18,476 nucleotides of DNA from Desulfobacterales bacterium. Lineage in GTDB: Bacteria; Desulfobacterota; Dissulfuribacteria; Dissulfuribacterales; JAMONC01. A program made the position numbers and the translations under genes. The DNA lies in contig JAMONC010000023.1 in the NCBI GenBank assembly GCA_027066725.1, positions 1 to 18,476 on the forward strand, read 5' to 3'. The notes beneath the pieces are model-generated. The model saw only the letters and a list, made by a program, of their open reading frames with translations, was not told where the DNA came from and did not search any database. Shown piece after piece: positions 1 through 7,646 of this stretch. Positions within the stretch are counted from its first letter, which is position 1. Every line of letters begins with the position of its first letter.

Positions 1-142
1 TAAATTAATACTTGGACAAAATGTATCTTTTTAAATAAGACTACTAAATAAACAAAAAATTATTATAACATTTTCGAAATAAAATAAATATATATATTAC
101 AAAAATGTAAATTTAAATTAATCTTATTATTAAATATTTTTA

Positions 143-172
143 AAAATAAAAAAGCCGGCCTAAGCCGGCTTT
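143..172 (-). terminator. Rho-independent terminator of the first outer-membrane protein gene
   Basis: A perfect 9-bp inverted repeat (151-159 with 164-172, loop of 4) is built around the GC-rich core GCCGGC. Read on the minus strand it is followed at once by a T-rich tract interrupted by one A. It lies about 30 bases beyond the stop codon of the minus-strand gene at 204-983 and stands out sharply from the very AT-rich surroundings. The remaining sequence from 1 to 142 shows no credible gene. Confidence 0.9.
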
Positions 173-203
173 AAAAACATATATATAACTATAAATATAA
201 ATA

Positions 204-983
204 TTAAAATACCATATCTATAGTAATTGCTCCATATACATAATTGTCTACAAGATCTTTTGCATCACCAGTAATCGGAAAACACCAAGAAATCTGAGGA
301 ATCACAGAAATACTTTGAGTTACAGGAATATTAAGAGAAGCAGAAAGAAGTCCGTCATAGAAACCATTAAACTTATGCTTCCCATCATTGTCTGGATACT
401 GCTTGAGATCACCAGATATTAAATAGTCACCTGATGCAGTTAAATCTAATCTTGTATCTCCGTATACATTAACACTATGATAAAGGGATAAATTAATAAA
501 TGTTGCAGGATAATGGGCAAAATCTTGATAGACTGTAATGGTAGGCTTCAAAAATGTTTTTGACATCTGTCCTGAAATATAAATTTCCTGCCCATCTTTT
601 TGCTGATCATATGCATAATATGTATAACCTGCTTCAACATAATAAGGTCCCAAATCTTTACCATAGCCAACAGTCATATCTGTCTCAGTTAAGGCATCAT
701 CTTTCTTACCCCAATTTGCAGTATCTATATTCTGCCATATATTTACATAAGCATTCCCATAACTAAAAGTAAGTGAAGGTTGAAGGCATATGTCATTTTT
801 AGTGGTGTTATCTGCACGTCCACGCCATACATATTGATTAGTTACGGTTAAGGATACATCTGTTTGGATATTTTTAGGGTTAAAAGCCTGTTGTGCCGCA
901 GTAGAATTAGAAACAAAACCCAAACTTGCAAATGTAAAAACAATCGCAATTAATAACGCCCATTTTTCTTTAATAGAATTCAT
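204..983 (-). CDS. Predicted outer-membrane beta-barrel protein (paralogue 1)
   Basis: This 259-residue protein has a classic N-terminal signal peptide, with cleavage likely near residues 28-32 after an Ala-rich end, followed by alternating polar/aromatic segments. It ends in Phe after a beta-strand (IDMVF), the usual C-terminal signature of outer-membrane barrels. It shares ordered blocks with the next gene: QYVWRG, QPS-x-TF-x-Y, VNIWQNIDT, ETD, and G-Y-x-K-x-LGP. The general layout resembles the Gcw_chp-type putative outer-membrane family, but that assignment is from memory and uncertain. The start is supported by a GGAGGTG ribosome-binding site just upstream. A strong terminator follows the gene. 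Role unknown; a small porin or structural barrel is the likeliest reading. Confidence 0.75.
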   Translation of the reverse strand: MNSIKEKWALLIAIVFTFASLGFVSNSTAAQQAFNPKNIQTDVSLTVTNQYVWRGRADNTTKNDICLQPSLTFSYGNAYVNIWQNIDTANWGKKDDALTETDMTVGYGKDLGPYYVEAGYTYYAYDQQKDGQEIYISGQMSKTFLKPTITVYQDFAHYPATFINLSLYHSVNVYGDTRLDLTASGDYLISGDLKQYPDNDGKHKFNGFYDGLLSASLNIPVTQSISVIPQISWCFPITGDAKDLVDNYVYGAITIDMVF

Positions 984-1033
984 TCTGTCTCCACCTCCGT
1001 TAATTTTTTATTGTCAATTAATTAAGACTAAAC

Positions 1034-1062
1034 ACGGCCGCCTCTTTAATAAAGGCGGCCGT
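1034..1062 (-). terminator. GC-rich hairpin between the two outer-membrane protein genes
   Basis: A perfect 10-bp inverted repeat (1034-1043 with 1053-1062, loop of 9) lies between the stop of the 1085-1894 gene and the start of the 204-983 gene. On the minus strand the hairpin is not followed by a real T-run, only by a mixed T-rich sequence. It may therefore be a partial terminator or an mRNA-stabilising element rather than a full stop, letting the two genes be expressed at different levels. Confidence 0.6.
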
Positions 1063-1084
1063 AAGAGTATTATATAGTAATCAA

Positions 1085-1894
1085 TTAAAAAGATACATCA
1101 AGTGTTACACCACCATATATAAAGGTATTCTGTCCACTTCTTCCTGCATCAAACTGTGGTAAGCTAAGAAGTTCTCCAGCTTTTTTGCTAAGAGGGAAAG
1201 AACAATCAAGCTCTGGACTAAGAGTTACTCCATTTGCGATAGGAAATGTTAGAGATGCATATATTAATCCATCTTTAAAGTCATTAAAATCTTTATTGGC
1301 ATTGTTACCATCTGGATATGCACCTTTATCATTAGAGGCCAAATAACTTATCTTAGCTCCTAAGTGTAAATCCATATTACCCATACCTACATAAGACCCA
1401 ATTGGTACATCTTGAGAAACCCCTAATGTAATATAAGTTCCAGGATAATGTCCAATTTCTCTATATATGGTAAGCTTTGGATTTAAAATAGTATTTAAAG
1501 TACCAGATACATAAAGTTCATGACTATCATATGCACCAGAAAGAGCATACCAGATATATCCCCCTTCTACAGTTACAGGGCCTAAATTTTTGTTATATCC
1601 AAAAGTAAAATCTGTTTCATTTAAATTATCCATACCGCTTTCCCAAGGATTGGTATCTATGTTCTGCCAAATATTAACAAATGCCCCTTCATAACCAAAT
1701 GTATAAGAAGGTTGAATAACCAAACTATCCCTAGAATGCGCCTCTCCTCTCCATACATATTGACTCATAAAACTTACAGATACATCAACTGTAGGCTTTT
1801 GCTGCTGTGCATGAGAAGGAGTGACCCAAGCACCAGATAATACAAGTGCTAAAACAGCATAAAACCAGGTCAACCTACCAAGTAAGTCTTTCAT
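1085..1894 (-). CDS. Predicted outer-membrane beta-barrel protein (paralogue 2)
   Basis: This 269-residue protein has a signal peptide with probable cleavage after SHA at about residue 29, and a C-terminal beta-strand ending in Phe (LDVSF), as expected for an outer-membrane barrel. It is clearly a duplicate of the downstream gene: the same QYVWRG, QPS-x-TF-x-Y, VNIWQNIDT, N-ETDFT and Y-x-K-x-LGP blocks occur in the same order, although the intervening segments differ a good deal. The start has a strong GAGGAGG site. The gene lies 147 bases beyond the substrate-binding protein gene and probably has its own promoter. Ligand and function cannot be read from the sequence. Family resemblance to Gcw_chp-like proteins is tentative. 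Confidence 0.75.
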   Translation of the reverse strand: MKDLLGRLTWFYAVLALVLSGAWVTPSHAQQQKPTVDVSVSFMSQYVWRGEAHSRDSLVIQPSYTFGYEGAFVNIWQNIDTNPWESGMDNLNETDFTFGYNKNLGPVTVEGGYIWYALSGAYDSHELYVSGTLNTILNPKLTIYREIGHYPGTYITLGVSQDVPIGSYVGMGNMDLHLGAKISYLASNDKGAYPDGNNANKDFNDFKDGLIYASLTFPIANGVTLSPELDCSFPLSKKAGELLSLPQFDAGRSGQNTFIYGGVTLDVSF

Positions 1895-2041
1895 AATAAA
1901 ACCTCCTCTTTTGTTTTTTTACATTTTTGTAGTGGCCTTATAACCATCCTAATCAAAAGTAAAACACACATCTAAAAAAGCAAAATCTATACCTTTATAT
2001 GAAATCCTAAAAATTATACAGGAAGCATAATAGAAGATGAG
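1895..2041. other. Intergenic region upstream of the outer-membrane protein pair
   Basis: This AT-rich spacer of 147 bases should hold the minus-strand promoter of the outer-membrane protein genes. A perfect TATAAT is seen on the minus strand at 2018-2013, but no convincing -35 box lies at the right distance. A second, weaker pair (TTTACT and TATAAG) is spaced only 15 bases apart. No terminator hairpin is obvious behind the preceding gene, so read-through from the Tol cluster is possible. Confidence 0.35.
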
Positions 2042-3217
2042 CTAGTATTCATTGATTGAAGACATAATTTTGTGCCACATGCCATCGTACCAATGAAGGG
2101 ATAAAAGACTAGTGACTTCTAAGCCACAATGATCTTGCTTATAGGGCAAAAATGTCCCCATCACACCTATATAAGGCTCTTTCAAAGACTCTAAAGACTC
2201 TCTAATATCTCCACGAGTAAGATAATCGGTTGCAAGCGCTGCTTTTGTAAATAAATTTATTCCATCCCATGCACAGCCTGCGGCCATTATACCAAAGGGG
2301 CCAACGTCTTCTATTCTTATTTTTACCTGAGAGTAAAATAAAGAAATAGGCACATTAGAAGTTGAATTGCTATCAAGTAAATTTGGAGCAAGGACGGGTG
2401 GAAGTGCGCTAATCATATCTAAATCAGATAGATTATAGGGTATTACAGAATTAAATGTATATGGAGAGATGGCAATTGTGGCTCCTGTTGATATGGCACT
2501 TTGGCACACATAATTCATTTTAGAAGATCTTGCCCAACATATAACAACTTGTGCACCTTCACTTAGTAAAGTTTTAAATTGAGGTGTCATATCTGTATCT
2601 GTTGGAGAAAATTCTTTAATCCCCATTATGTCAATTCTATATTGTAATCCATATCCCCGTAACCACAAAGAGTCCTCTTCATCTTGTTTGTTACTCTCTA
2701 TTAAAATACCTGCTTTTTTAAAACCCTGTTTTGCTATTGCTCTATATATAGCTTTCATAATAGTAGATTTAGGAGGTGAGACAGAAAATATCCAATATAT
2801 ACTTCTACCTGCTATAGGAAAGATATTCTTATCCCCACATGTAATTATCAGAGGAACTTGGTGTATAGAACAAAAATTCCATAAAGGCTTAATGAGTTCA
2901 GGATGTATTGGCCCTAATATAGCTAAGACATGCTTTTGGTAAACTAATACTTGTGCTCCTATTAAAAGCTGTTTTTTACTACCAGCGGTATCTGCAACAT
3001 ATAGCTTTAATGGTCTACCATCTATCCCCCCTTGGGAGTTGATATTGTTAATAGCTTGTCTTGCTGCTTGAAGTGCACATAGTCCTATTTGGGCTTCTGG
3101 GCCAGATAGATCCCATAAAGCACCAATAACTACTGGTTCAGAAAAAGACTTCTGAGCCCAGAATATAAAAATAAAAACTATACAAAAAAGTATAGAAATT
3201 AATCTTTTTTTTAACAT
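2042..3217 (-). CDS. Periplasmic substrate-binding protein, branched-chain amino acid (LivJ) type
   Basis: This 391-residue protein has a signal peptide (about residues 1-26) followed by a type I periplasmic-binding fold. The start of the mature chain matches the family: VVIGALWDLSGPEAQIG, then an A-AINNIN-GGI-GR-L block and an AILGP segment near residue 100. Such proteins deliver amino acids or other small ligands to an ABC importer, or act as sensors. No permease or ATPase gene is next to it; it is instead the last gene of the Tol cluster, 15 bases after cpoB. Upstream of the ATG there is only an A/T-rich stretch with no Shine-Dalgarno match, so translation may depend on coupling to cpoB or be weak. 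The ligand cannot be predicted. Confidence 0.8.
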   Translation of the reverse strand: MLKKRLISILFCIVFIFIFWAQKSFSEPVVIGALWDLSGPEAQIGLCALQAARQAINNINSQGGIDGRPLKLYVADTAGSKKQLLIGAQVLVYQKHVLAILGPIHPELIKPLWNFCSIHQVPLIITCGDKNIFPIAGRSIYWIFSVSPPKSTIMKAIYRAIAKQGFKKAGILIESNKQDEEDSLWLRGYGLQYRIDIMGIKEFSPTDTDMTPQFKTLLSEGAQVVICWARSSKMNYVCQSAISTGATIAISPYTFNSVIPYNLSDLDMISALPPVLAPNLLDSNSTSNVPISLFYSQVKIRIEDVGPFGIMAAGCAWDGINLFTKAALATDYLTRGDIRESLESLKEPYIGVMGTFLPYKQDHCGLEVTSLLSLHWYDGMWHKIMSSINEY

Positions 3218-3232
3218 TTTTGTTTATTTAAA

Positions 3233-4084
3233 TTATTCTAACATCTTTAACTGCTTTTTGGCTACTCGTGCTTGTGGTGTATTAGGATAAAATTTTATTA
3301 GTTTCTTTAAAACAATTTTAGCACTATCTGTATCACCTATTTTTACAAAAGCCAATCCTTGCTTTAGAAGGGCATCTGGGACTTTATTAGATTGAGGGAA
3401 TTCTGTTATTACCTTTTGGTAGTCCAGAATGGCTTCTTCATAACGTTGCATTCTATATTCACATTCACCTATCCAAAAATAGGCATTAGGAACTAATAAC
3501 CCTTTAGGATTCTGATTTATATAAGCCCTTAAGGTCTTTTCTGCTTCTTCAAACTTACCTTTATTAAATAAATCTAAGGCTTGATGATATAAGTCTACTT
3601 TACCTTGTGCTATCTCTTTTCTTGTTTGCTCTACCTGTTGAGTAACTTTATTGGACGCTTCTAGTAATTTGAGCTCTTGTTGTATATTATCTAACTCTGC
3701 TTGAATTTGATTAATCTGTTGGTTTAATTTTTGATAATCTTGTTGGTGTTGATAATTTATCTGATCAACTAATCCATTTATTCTCATCTGTTCTGCCTGA
3801 AGTTCATCTAATCTGTTAGATAAGTTTGCTAAGGTTTGTCTCACAGAAGCAATATCTTTTTTACCAACTTCTTTTAGGTCTGATCTAATAACATTTAACT
3901 GCCTGCTCATTACCTGAACCTTTTTAGTTAACGCCTGATTTTGAATATCTAGACTATTTACTCTCATCTCAAGCATATTTACTTGATCTTGAGGAGCACA
4001 ACCAACAACCAAGAATCCCAATAACATTAAAATAAAAATTCTAACAATATAATCAATTGTTAACTTGACTACCTTATTCCTCAT
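3233..4084 (-). CDS. cpoB: Cell division coordinator CpoB / YbgF, as a predicted lipoprotein
   Basis: This 283-residue periplasmic protein has the usual YbgF/CpoB layout: an N-terminal export signal, a long Gln-rich coiled coil (about residues 32-150) and a C-terminal TPR-type region (about 165-280, with blocks such as ALDLFNKGKFEEAE and YEEAILDYQKVI). In E. coli, CpoB links the Tol machine to peptidoglycan synthesis during septation. Here the signal ends in LVVGC with Cys29, a plausible lipobox, so the protein is probably lipid-anchored, unlike the soluble E. coli form. Residue +2 is Ala, not Asp, which by the E. coli rule favours the outer membrane. The start has a strong AGGAGGGGG site. 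It directly follows tolB; pal, normally in between, is missing. Confidence 0.88.
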   Translation of the reverse strand: MRNKVVKLTIDYIVRIFILMLLGFLVVGCAPQDQVNMLEMRVNSLDIQNQALTKKVQVMSRQLNVIRSDLKEVGKKDIASVRQTLANLSNRLDELQAEQMRINGLVDQINYQHQQDYQKLNQQINQIQAELDNIQQELKLLEASNKVTQQVEQTRKEIAQGKVDLYHQALDLFNKGKFEEAEKTLRAYINQNPKGLLVPNAYFWIGECEYRMQRYEEAILDYQKVITEFPQSNKVPDALLKQGLAFVKIGDTDSAKIVLKKLIKFYPNTPQARVAKKQLKMLE

Positions 4085-4104
4085 GTCCCCCTCCTAATAA
4101 AAAA

Positions 4105-5403
4105 TCATCTTTTATCTGGTCCCCAATTAGGGCATGTTATAGAAGCATTTTTTATCTTTAAAAGAAGCCTTCTATGAGCTCCATTTAAATACATCACATA
4201 AAGAACTGGATTGGAATTGTTCACAGAACAGCTAAAAACAATTTGTCTACCATCAGGTGACCACGATGGACAATGATTATTGCCAATATCTGTCAGTTGT
4301 TGAGGGGTTCCCCCTGAAACAGGAATCGTAAAAATTTGAAAACTTCCATTTACTAAACCTGAATAGGCTATCTCATCTCCTTTAGGAGACCATGAAGGAT
4401 CAGTATTATAACTACCTTGATATGTCAATCTTCTAATACTACCATCTTTTAAGTTCATAATATATATTTGAGGATTTCCCTCCCTATTTGACACAAAGGC
4501 GATTTTTGAACCATCTGGCGACCAACATCCAGAAACATTTATCCCTGGCCCATAGGTAAGGCGTTTTAATATTTTACCATTTAAATCTATAATATAGAGA
4601 TCTGGATTCCCATCTTTACTTAAAGTAACTAATAATTTCTTACCATCTGGAGACCAAGCTGGAGCTATATTTACTCCCCTATAGCTACAAATCAGTTTAA
4701 CCTGATGGGTAATAAGATTTTTTATATACAAACAAGGCCTTCCATTTCTATAAGATGTATAAACCAACAGACGTCCATTTGGAGAAATCTTAGGAGAAAC
4801 CACAATAGAATTATCAAATGTCTCTCTTCTAAGATCTTGTCCATCAAAATCACATATATATACATCTTTTCCTTTCCCTCGTTGAACTACCATAGCAATT
4901 TGAGAAAGGCTTATACCTGGCTGTCCTGTAATTGCTCTGACAACCTGATCACAAAATTTATGTCCTATAAGACGTAAATCCTTTACATTACCTATATATC
5001 TAATACCTACAAGCTGCTTACCTGTAGCTAAATCAAATAGTCTTAAATTTACAGTTAATTTATCTCCGGTTCTTGTAAGATCACCTAATATGACATAATC
5101 TACTCTAAACTTGGTCCAATCAGTATTAGGACTTCCACCATACAAATCCGGATTTAAGACTGAAAAGTAGCCTTGAAAGGTCAAATCTCTGGACATAATA
5201 ACAGAAAGGCGCTTCCCCATTATTCTATCTTCAAACGTACCAGATGGCGAAGCTAAATAAGGTATTGCTATAGGTATCTTTTTTAGATAAGGAGAAGTAA
5301 TATCAATATATACTCTCTGAGCTCTTACCAAACTACAAGTCCATATAAGTACTATAAGTATAAAGAATAACAAAACATGATATTTATTTCTTAACACACC
5401 CAT
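4105..5403 (-). CDS. tolB: Tol-Pal system beta-propeller protein TolB
   Basis: This 432-residue protein has a signal peptide (about residues 1-29), an N-terminal alpha/beta domain (about 30-155, including a YVILGDLTRTG-like stretch) and a C-terminal six-bladed propeller. The blades are marked by repeated W-SPDG or SP-G motifs followed by L/I-Y-I and R-LTY. Length and order fit TolB (about 430 residues). It works in the periplasm, binding the outer-membrane lipoprotein Pal and the TolA C-terminus to draw the envelope inward during division. It begins 12 bases after the tolA stop codon, with an AAGGGTG-like site ahead of the ATG. It sits in the standard QRAB order. Its usual partner gene pal is not found here. 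Confidence 0.95.
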   Translation of the reverse strand: MGVLRNKYHVLLFFILIVLIWTCSLVRAQRVYIDITSPYLKKIPIAIPYLASPSGTFEDRIMGKRLSVIMSRDLTFQGYFSVLNPDLYGGSPNTDWTKFRVDYVILGDLTRTGDKLTVNLRLFDLATGKQLVGIRYIGNVKDLRLIGHKFCDQVVRAITGQPGISLSQIAMVVQRGKGKDVYICDFDGQDLRRETFDNSIVVSPKISPNGRLLVYTSYRNGRPCLYIKNLITHQVKLICSYRGVNIAPAWSPDGKKLLVTLSKDGNPDLYIIDLNGKILKRLTYGPGINVSGCWSPDGSKIAFVSNREGNPQIYIMNLKDGSIRRLTYQGSYNTDPSWSPKGDEIAYSGLVNGSFQIFTIPVSGGTPQQLTDIGNNHCPSWSPDGRQIVFSCSVNNSNPVLYVMYLNGAHRRLLLKIKNASITCPNWGPDKR

Positions 5404-5415
5404 CAGAGGACACCC

Positions 5416-6330
5416 TTATTTACCAATTTGATTTGGTTTAAATCTAACCCCTATCTCTAGCGGACCAGGTCTTAAAGGTACTGGTAGAGGAGGAAAAGGT
5501 CCAGATTCCTCTACCGCTCTTAAAGCTGATTGATCAAATAGTTGATTGCCAGAACTCTTTTCTATCCATTTTTTTATTATGTTTCCATGTTCATCAATAT
5601 CAATAACTATAATACATTGAAGGGGCTCTTTTGAAAGCCCTTCTGGCCAAGCCCAATTTCTATGTAATTCAGGATAAACATACCTAGCTAAATAATTCCT
5701 TAATGCTTGATTATATCTCTGCTTTGCCTTTTGTTGAACAATTTCCTCCAGTTGTTTTAGCTGCTTAGCAAGATATTGTTCTCTTTTCTTTTCTTCTATC
5801 TGCTTTTGAATTTGTTTTATTTTCTCTGAAATGATTCTATCAAAATTTTCTTGTTTCTTCTTTTTTATATTTTTGGTTTGTTTTTTATATTTATAATTCT
5901 TTTTTTTGTGATAAGCTAACTTTTTTTTGTCAATTTTACTGTTCTTTTTAACTCTTTTTAACTTTTTAGGATGAATTGACACTAAATTTTTAGCCTTTTT
6001 AGATTTATTCAGTTTATAATGGTTATCTTTATGCTTAACTTTTCTAATTGGAATGGAACTTGTTTTCTTTTTAGTTTTTTTTATTTTAGATAGAGTCTTT
6101 TTGGGGGACTCCTTAATAATTTGTTTTTGTAATTTTACATTACTGATCTTTTTTTTGTTAGGATTTGTAGTAGGAGCTACATTAAATAAATCTATTGTAA
6201 CTATTTTAGGTGTATTAGGTCTTAAAGGCCAATATTGCGTCAATATAGTAGGTATTAATAAAAATACAACATGAGTAAGTAGTGCCCATATAAATGCCTT
6301 TTTCCATGATGGATCAGAAAATAGACTCAC
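5416..6330 (-). CDS. tolA: TolA / TonB-type energy-transducing envelope protein
   Basis: This 304-residue protein has one N-terminal membrane anchor (about residues 11-35), a very Lys-rich central region (about 50-210, coiled-coil prone after about 160) and a C-terminal TonB/TolA domain (about 212-304, with YPELHRNW, IIVIDIDEHGNI and SALRAVEESGPFPPLP). It should span the periplasm and pass force from TolQR to TolB. The linker is Lys-dominated rather than Ala-rich as in E. coli. The start is GTG at 6330: an in-frame TGA lies 9 bases upstream, and an ATG just upstream is in another frame that ends after 8 codons. A GGAGG site lies 11 bases before the GTG. The mRNA contains three runs of eight A. 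The gene name follows context; the C-terminal domain alone could equally be called TonB. Confidence 0.85.
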   Translation of the reverse strand: MSLFSDPSWKKAFIWALLTHVVFLLIPTILTQYWPLRPNTPKIVTIDLFNVAPTTNPNKKKISNVKLQKQIIKESPKKTLSKIKKTKKKTSSIPIRKVKHKDNHYKLNKSKKAKNLVSIHPKKLKRVKKNSKIDKKKLAYHKKKNYKYKKQTKNIKKKKQENFDRIISEKIKQIQKQIEEKKREQYLAKQLKQLEEIVQQKAKQRYNQALRNYLARYVYPELHRNWAWPEGLSKEPLQCIIVIDIDEHGNIIKKWIEKSSGNQLFDQSALRAVEESGPFPPLPVPLRPGPLEIGVRFKPNQIGK

Positions 6331-6349
6331 TGTGAGTCATGCCTCCACA

Positions 6350-6751
6350 CTATCTTTTAACTGGTAGCTGTGTAACCAATCCTAATTTTTCTATACCTGC
6401 TCTTTTAATGGCTGAGATCACCTTTGCAACCAGCCCATAAGCTATTGCCCTATCTGCTCTCAATAAAACCCTAGGTTGTTTAATTTGAGACCTCATTTGG
6501 ATCAATTTTTGTTGTAATAAATTTATATCTACCATTACACCGTTTAAGTAGATATGTCCCTTTGCATCTATAATTACATTTATAGGTATAGACTTTTGAG
6601 GAAGGGAACGTGCTGTTGCCTTTGGTAGCCTAACATTTAACCCATGTGTCATCATAGGAGCTGTAACCATAAAAATTATCAATAATACAAGCATAACATC
6701 TACAAAAGGAGTAACGTTTATATCTGACATAAGAGATTTTTTAAAAGCCAT
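6350..6751 (-). CDS. tolR: Biopolymer transport protein TolR / ExbD family
   Basis: This 133-residue inner-membrane protein has one N-terminal transmembrane helix (about residues 15-38) carrying the conserved Asp18 in INVTPFVDVMLVLLIIF. That is the proton-relay residue of this family. A periplasmic domain follows (about 45-133) with the typical NV-LP-A and LLRAD-AIAYG-V segments. With TolQ it forms the proton-driven motor that energises TolA. The length is normal. The AGGAG site is well placed before the ATG, and the gene starts 23 bases after tolQ, so the two are co-transcribed. ExbD would be the alternative name; the adjoining tolA, tolB and cpoB genes favour TolR. Confidence 0.93.
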   Translation of the reverse strand: MAFKKSLMSDINVTPFVDVMLVLLIIFMVTAPMMTHGLNVRLPKATARSLPQKSIPINVIIDAKGHIYLNGVMVDINLLQQKLIQMRSQIKQPRVLLRADRAIAYGLVAKVISAIKRAGIEKLGLVTQLPVKR

Positions 6752-6774
6752 CTATCACTCCTATTTTTTAAATT

Positions 6775-7554
6775 TTATTCATGATCTGAAGCTATTTCTT
6801 CTTCTTTAGCAATCAATTGTAGGTCTTTAACACTCCTCTTATGCGCTTTATTAATGGAAATAGAAGCTAATTGACGCTCCACCCTATTTAAAAATTCATC
6901 AGAGAATACCTGTAATTTCGACTCTTCATGATTTACCCAGCTTGTAAATAGATTATAAGCAATAACAGCGGGTATTGCTGTAGCAAGACCAGCAGCAGTT
7001 GCTATTAATGCTTCGGATATACCAGGAGCAACAGTAGCAAGACTAGCTGATCCTTGAAGACCTATATGTCTAAAGCTATCCATTATTCCCCATACTGTTC
7101 CAAAAAGACCAATAAATGGTGCAACGTTTCCTGTTGTAGCCAAAAAAGGAAGTGATATCGCTAACTCAGAAATCTCTTTTTCTATTCCCTTCTTTAAGGC
7201 TCTACTTAATATCTCTATATGAGTTTTTAAAATAAAATTTAAATCTCCTGCAATCTTACTCTCTCTTAGCTTTAATAATTCACGATACCCATGAAGAAAG
7301 ACCTGTGCCATAGAAGAAGACCTAAAATCAGACCTAGCAGAAGGATATACCTCTGTTATTTTAACACTTGAATTAAATTCATGTTCAAACTCACTATCTA
7401 ATCTTGCTATCTTTTTAAAACGAGCTATCTTCCAAAATATAATAGTCCAACATATTAAAGAAAAAAATAACAAAATTATCAATACTAATTGAACAATAGG
7501 TCCCGCATCCAAAATCATAGACCATATACCACCTGCTATTACCTCTGCTGTCAT
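6775..7554 (-). CDS. tolQ: Proton channel protein TolQ (MotA/TolQ/ExbB family)
   Basis: This 259-residue inner-membrane protein has three predicted transmembrane helices: about residues 15-42, about 130-155 and about 168-200. It carries the family signature in the second and third helices (ATTGNVAPFIGLFGTVWGIM, then SEALIATAAGLATAIPAVIAYN). It assembles with TolR into the motor that uses the proton gradient to move TolA during outer-membrane constriction. A strong AGGAGG site lies just before the ATG. It is the first gene of the tolQRAB-cpoB set and follows mqnD after a 92-base gap, which may hold a separate promoter, although none is clear. Confidence 0.94.
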   Translation of the reverse strand: MTAEVIAGGIWSMILDAGPIVQLVLIILLFFSLICWTIIFWKIARFKKIARLDSEFEHEFNSSVKITEVYPSARSDFRSSSMAQVFLHGYRELLKLRESKIAGDLNFILKTHIEILSRALKKGIEKEISELAISLPFLATTGNVAPFIGLFGTVWGIMDSFRHIGLQGSASLATVAPGISEALIATAAGLATAIPAVIAYNLFTSWVNHEESKLQVFSDEFLNRVERQLASISINKAHKRSVKDLQLIAKEEEIASDHE

Positions 7555-7646
7555 AAAAGCCTCCTAGAGATAAACTTAATTATTACCGAATTATTTATTA
7601 TGATTAAATTTCAGAGAGAAGATGTGCATTTTTTATTCCTTAATTA

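Noticed and set aside
554..766. Open frame of 70 codons on the plus strand inside the first outer-membrane protein gene
   Set aside because: It is antisense to a well-supported gene, has no ribosome site, and its composition (many His, Tyr, Leu) is typical of a shadow frame.
2628..2942. Open frame of 104 codons on the plus strand inside the substrate-binding protein gene
   Set aside because: It is fully antisense to a gene with a clear family match and shows no recognisable domain or start signal.
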